From assembly GCA_030453435.1 (NCBI GenBank), contig JAKDKI010000120.1, positions 1 through 7,062 on the forward strand: 7,062 bases of DNA, in the 5' to 3' direction. This DNA is from Kocuria sp. (GTDB lineage: Bacteria > Actinomycetota > Actinomycetes > Actinomycetales > Micrococcaceae). The notes under the pieces were generated by a model, which worked only from the letters and a program-made list of their open reading frames with translations, was not told the origin of the DNA and did no database searches. The translations under genes and the position numbers were made by a program. This document shows positions 5,291 through 7,062 of the stretch, piece by piece. Each line of letters begins with the position of its first letter. Positions within the stretch are counted from its first letter, which is position 1.

Positions 5291-6838
5291 CTACTTAGTG
5301 GATGAGGCTGCGTCCAGTCGGTTCCTCACGTCAGCGGCGTCGTCGGCCTGCACGATGGGCATGGAGCCGGTCTCGGTCAAAGCGGGGTTTTCCGAGTCGA
5401 AGTCGATGTCGTGATCGATCTGCGCGTCCAATGCGCCCGGGTGGTCACCCATGAACCGGTCGATCTCGTCGGTGGTCGCGGTGAAGTGGGGGTCGTGCTT
5501 GAGGTAGAGCCGGGTTTCGCGCACCACCAGACCGGACAGGATCACCAGCCCGATCAGGTTGGGGATGGCCATGAGCCCGTTCATGATGTCCGAGAAGGAC
5601 CACACCAGGGTCAGGGGAGCCAGCGCACCCAGGCCAGCGGCAATGCAGAAGAGCACGCGGTAAATGGCTGCTCCCTTGTACCCGGCCAGCCGTTCCATGT
5701 TGCGTTCGCCGTAGTAGGCCCAGCCCAGCACGGTGGAGTACCCCAGCAGCACCAGGCAAATGGTCACCACGATTCCACCCCATTCGCCGGGCAACCCGGT
5801 GGAGAAGGCGATGGAGGTCATGGTGGCTGTATCCGCTTGGTTCCACACACCGGTGGTCAGGATGACGAAACCGGTGATGGAGATGACTACCAGGGTGTCC
5901 ACGAAGGTCTGGGTCATGGAGACCAGGCCCTGACGCACCGGGTGGTTGGTCTGTGCCACGGATGCGGCGATCGAGGCGGTGCCCATGCCGGACTCGTTGG
6001 AGAACAGCGAGCGGGCGGCGCCCATCTGAATCGCCATCATGACCGTGGAACCCACGAAACCGCCCGCCGCACCCATCGGGGTGAACGCGCCGGTGAAGAT
6101 CAGACGGAACGCTTCGGGGATGCCCGAGAAGTTCACGCCAATGATGTACAGGCCCGCACCGATGTAGAGGACGATCATCAGGGGAACCATGAACGTGGTG
6201 ACCTTGGCGATCGAGCGAATGCCGCCGATCAAAGCGAGGCCCGTGGCGATCGCCAGCACCACGGCGGTGAGCACGGGGGGAACCGAGAAGCTGTGTTCCA
6301 GGTTGCTGGCAATCGCGTTGCCCTGGGTCATGTTGCCGATACCGAAAGTGGCCACCACGCAGCACACCGCGAACATCATGGACAGGAAACGACCGAACTT
6401 ATTGGGAATACCGCGCACCAGGTAGACCTGCGGTCCACCGGTGAGCTGGCCTGAGGAGTCCCGGGTGCGGAACCGGACGCCCAAGAAGCACTCGGCGTAC
6501 TTGGAGGCCATACCGAACAACGCGGTGATCCACATCCAGAACAAGGCGCCCGGCCCGCCGAGGGACATGGCAGCTGCCACGCCCACGATATTTCCCGTGC
6601 CCACGGTCGCCGCCAACGCGGTGGACATGGCCGCGAACGATGAGATTTCGCCTTTTTCGCCGTTCTGCTTGGAGCGACGCCCGAATCCCAGGCTCATCGC
6701 CTTACCGAAGAGGCGGAACTGGATGCCGCGCAAACGCACGGTCATGAAAACGCCGACTCCCATGAGAAGCGGCAAGAGGAGCCACGGCCCCCAAATGACA
6801 TCGCGGATAGCATCCAAAACTGTTTGCAAGTTGTCCAT
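5291..6838 (-). CDS. Sodium:alanine/glycine symporter, AGCS family (copy 2)
   Basis: A 515-residue integral membrane carrier that would import alanine and/or glycine with Na+. It carries the AGCS signature LGGPGALFWMWITALFG (93-109), ALAATVGTGNIVGVA (74-88), RFRTRDSSGQLTGGPQVYL (122-140), TFGIGNMTQGN (164-174), SNESGMGTASIAASVA (280-295), STVLGWAYYGERNMERLAG (368-386) and NGLMAIPNLIGLV (420-432). It aligns almost without gaps with copy 1 through the membrane domain but has an extra C-terminal tail (about 466-515) rich in Asp, Glu, Ala and Thr. The ATG at 6836-6838 (minus) matches the start of copy 1. The nearest good ribosome binding site, AAGGA on the minus strand (plus 6854-6858), is about 15 bases away, rather far. 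The gene converges on the mutarotase and shares the terminator region at 5150-5270. The specific substrate is not readable. Confidence 0.94.
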   Translation of the reverse strand: MDNLQTVLDAIRDVIWGPWLLLPLLMGVGVFMTVRLRGIQFRLFGKAMSLGFGRRSKQNGEKGEISSFAAMSTALAATVGTGNIVGVAAAMSLGGPGALFWMWITALFGMASKYAECFLGVRFRTRDSSGQLTGGPQVYLVRGIPNKFGRFLSMMFAVCCVVATFGIGNMTQGNAIASNLEHSFSVPPVLTAVVLAIATGLALIGGIRSIAKVTTFMVPLMIVLYIGAGLYIIGVNFSGIPEAFRLIFTGAFTPMGAAGGFVGSTVMMAIQMGAARSLFSNESGMGTASIAASVAQTNHPVRQGLVSMTQTFVDTLVVISITGFVILTTGVWNQADTATMTSIAFSTGLPGEWGGIVVTICLVLLGYSTVLGWAYYGERNMERLAGYKGAAIYRVLFCIAAGLGALAPLTLVWSFSDIMNGLMAIPNLIGLVILSGLVVRETRLYLKHDPHFTATTDEIDRFMGDHPGALDAQIDHDIDFDSENPALTETGSMPIVQADDAADVRNRLDAASSTK

Positions 6839-7024
6839 GGGGAGCTAAGGCTTTCCTTGAAAAGGGAAGGGCAACGATTAGTTCGTTAACGTACCAGCGA
6901 GTCACGTGTCCCCTTCCGTTCATCGTGCGGCGAGTCCACTTTTGGTCGCGGCTTTAAACGGCGACGACGCCGCAGCGAGCGCCGCGGCCGAGGGGGCAAA
7001 CCGCAAACGGGGAGAGGGGGTTTA
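6839..7024. other. Intergenic region upstream of AGCS copy 2
   Basis: These 186 bases separate the minus-strand symporter from a possible plus-strand gene. They hold a purine/pyrimidine hairpin-like element (6851-6869) overlapping the symporter ribosome binding site, the palindrome CGTTAACG, a CACGTG palindrome (6903-6908), and a small GC hairpin CGGCG-ACGA-CGCCG (6959-6972). Promoters for one or both genes should lie here, but I cannot pick a convincing -35/-10 pair. Confidence 0.4.
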
Positions 7025-7062
7025 ATGTGCACCACCACTGCGGCGCCGGTGGCAGCCCAGAA
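7025..7062 (+). CDS. Possible start of an unidentified gene (partial, runs off the right edge)
   Basis: ATG at 7025 opens a frame reading MCTTTAAPVAAQ to the window edge. A purine-rich GGGGAGAGGGGG (7009-7020) provides a strong ribosome binding site four to ten bases upstream. Twelve residues do not allow a family to be named. If real, it is transcribed away from the second symporter and shares its upstream region. Confidence 0.4.
   Translation, partial: MCTTTAAPVAAQ

Noticed and set aside
5411..6454. A 347-codon plus-strand open frame opposite symporter copy 2
   Set aside because: Its His/Gly/Glu/Arg-rich composition and complete overlap with a conserved AGCS gene mark it as an antisense shadow.
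1..7062. A defence island, mobile element or novel multi-gene system
   Set aside because: All complete genes belong to common families, there are no transposase, integrase or nuclease frames, no spaced direct repeats, and no sign of cooperation between neighbouring genes.

Overview
The window comes from a GC-rich bacterial chromosome and looks like ordinary housekeeping and transport DNA. The most likely source is an actinobacterium, perhaps one of the Micrococcales. Evidence for this is the strong G/C preference at third codon positions, AGGA/GGAG ribosome binding sites, GC-rich hairpin terminators without clear T tracts, and a TrmB with a long acidic, Ser/Ala-rich N-terminal extension. The lineage is inferred from style, not from a diagnostic marker. 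I see no mobile element, CRISPR array, rRNA or tRNA.

Layout from left to right. (1) Positions 3-38 hold a likely C-terminal scrap of an upstream plus-strand gene, converging on trmB. (2) trmB (124-1035, minus) encodes tRNA (guanine-46-N7)-methyltransferase. (3) Divergent from it, 1185-2414 (plus) encodes a Bcr/CflA-type MFS drug exporter, followed by a strong hairpin at 2435-2472. (4) 2636-4081 (plus) encodes a sodium:alanine/glycine symporter (AGCS family). It is preceded by a 221-base intergenic region with several small inverted repeats and followed by a 12-bp hairpin terminator at 4130-4158. (5) 4277-5131 (plus) encodes a glucose-6-phosphate 1-epimerase-like mutarotase with a good candidate leaderless promoter. 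(6) 5132-5290 is a convergent intergenic region dominated by a perfect inverted repeat ending in long G and C homopolymers. (7) 5291-6838 (minus) encodes a second AGCS symporter, a close paralogue of the first in opposite orientation. (8) 6839-7062 is its upstream region, and a divergent gene may begin at 7025.

The genes do not form one pathway. The two AGCS symporters would both bring alanine and/or glycine into the cell on a sodium gradient; the mutarotase serves hexose-phosphate metabolism, the MFS pump exports small molecules, and TrmB modifies tRNA. Each complete gene seems to be its own transcription unit, judging by orientation and the hairpins between them.

The most unusual signal is the homopolymer palindrome at 5150-5270. 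It most likely marks a real bidirectional terminator hairpin whose interior was replaced by poly-G sequencing and assembly artefact. No convincing undescribed system was found.
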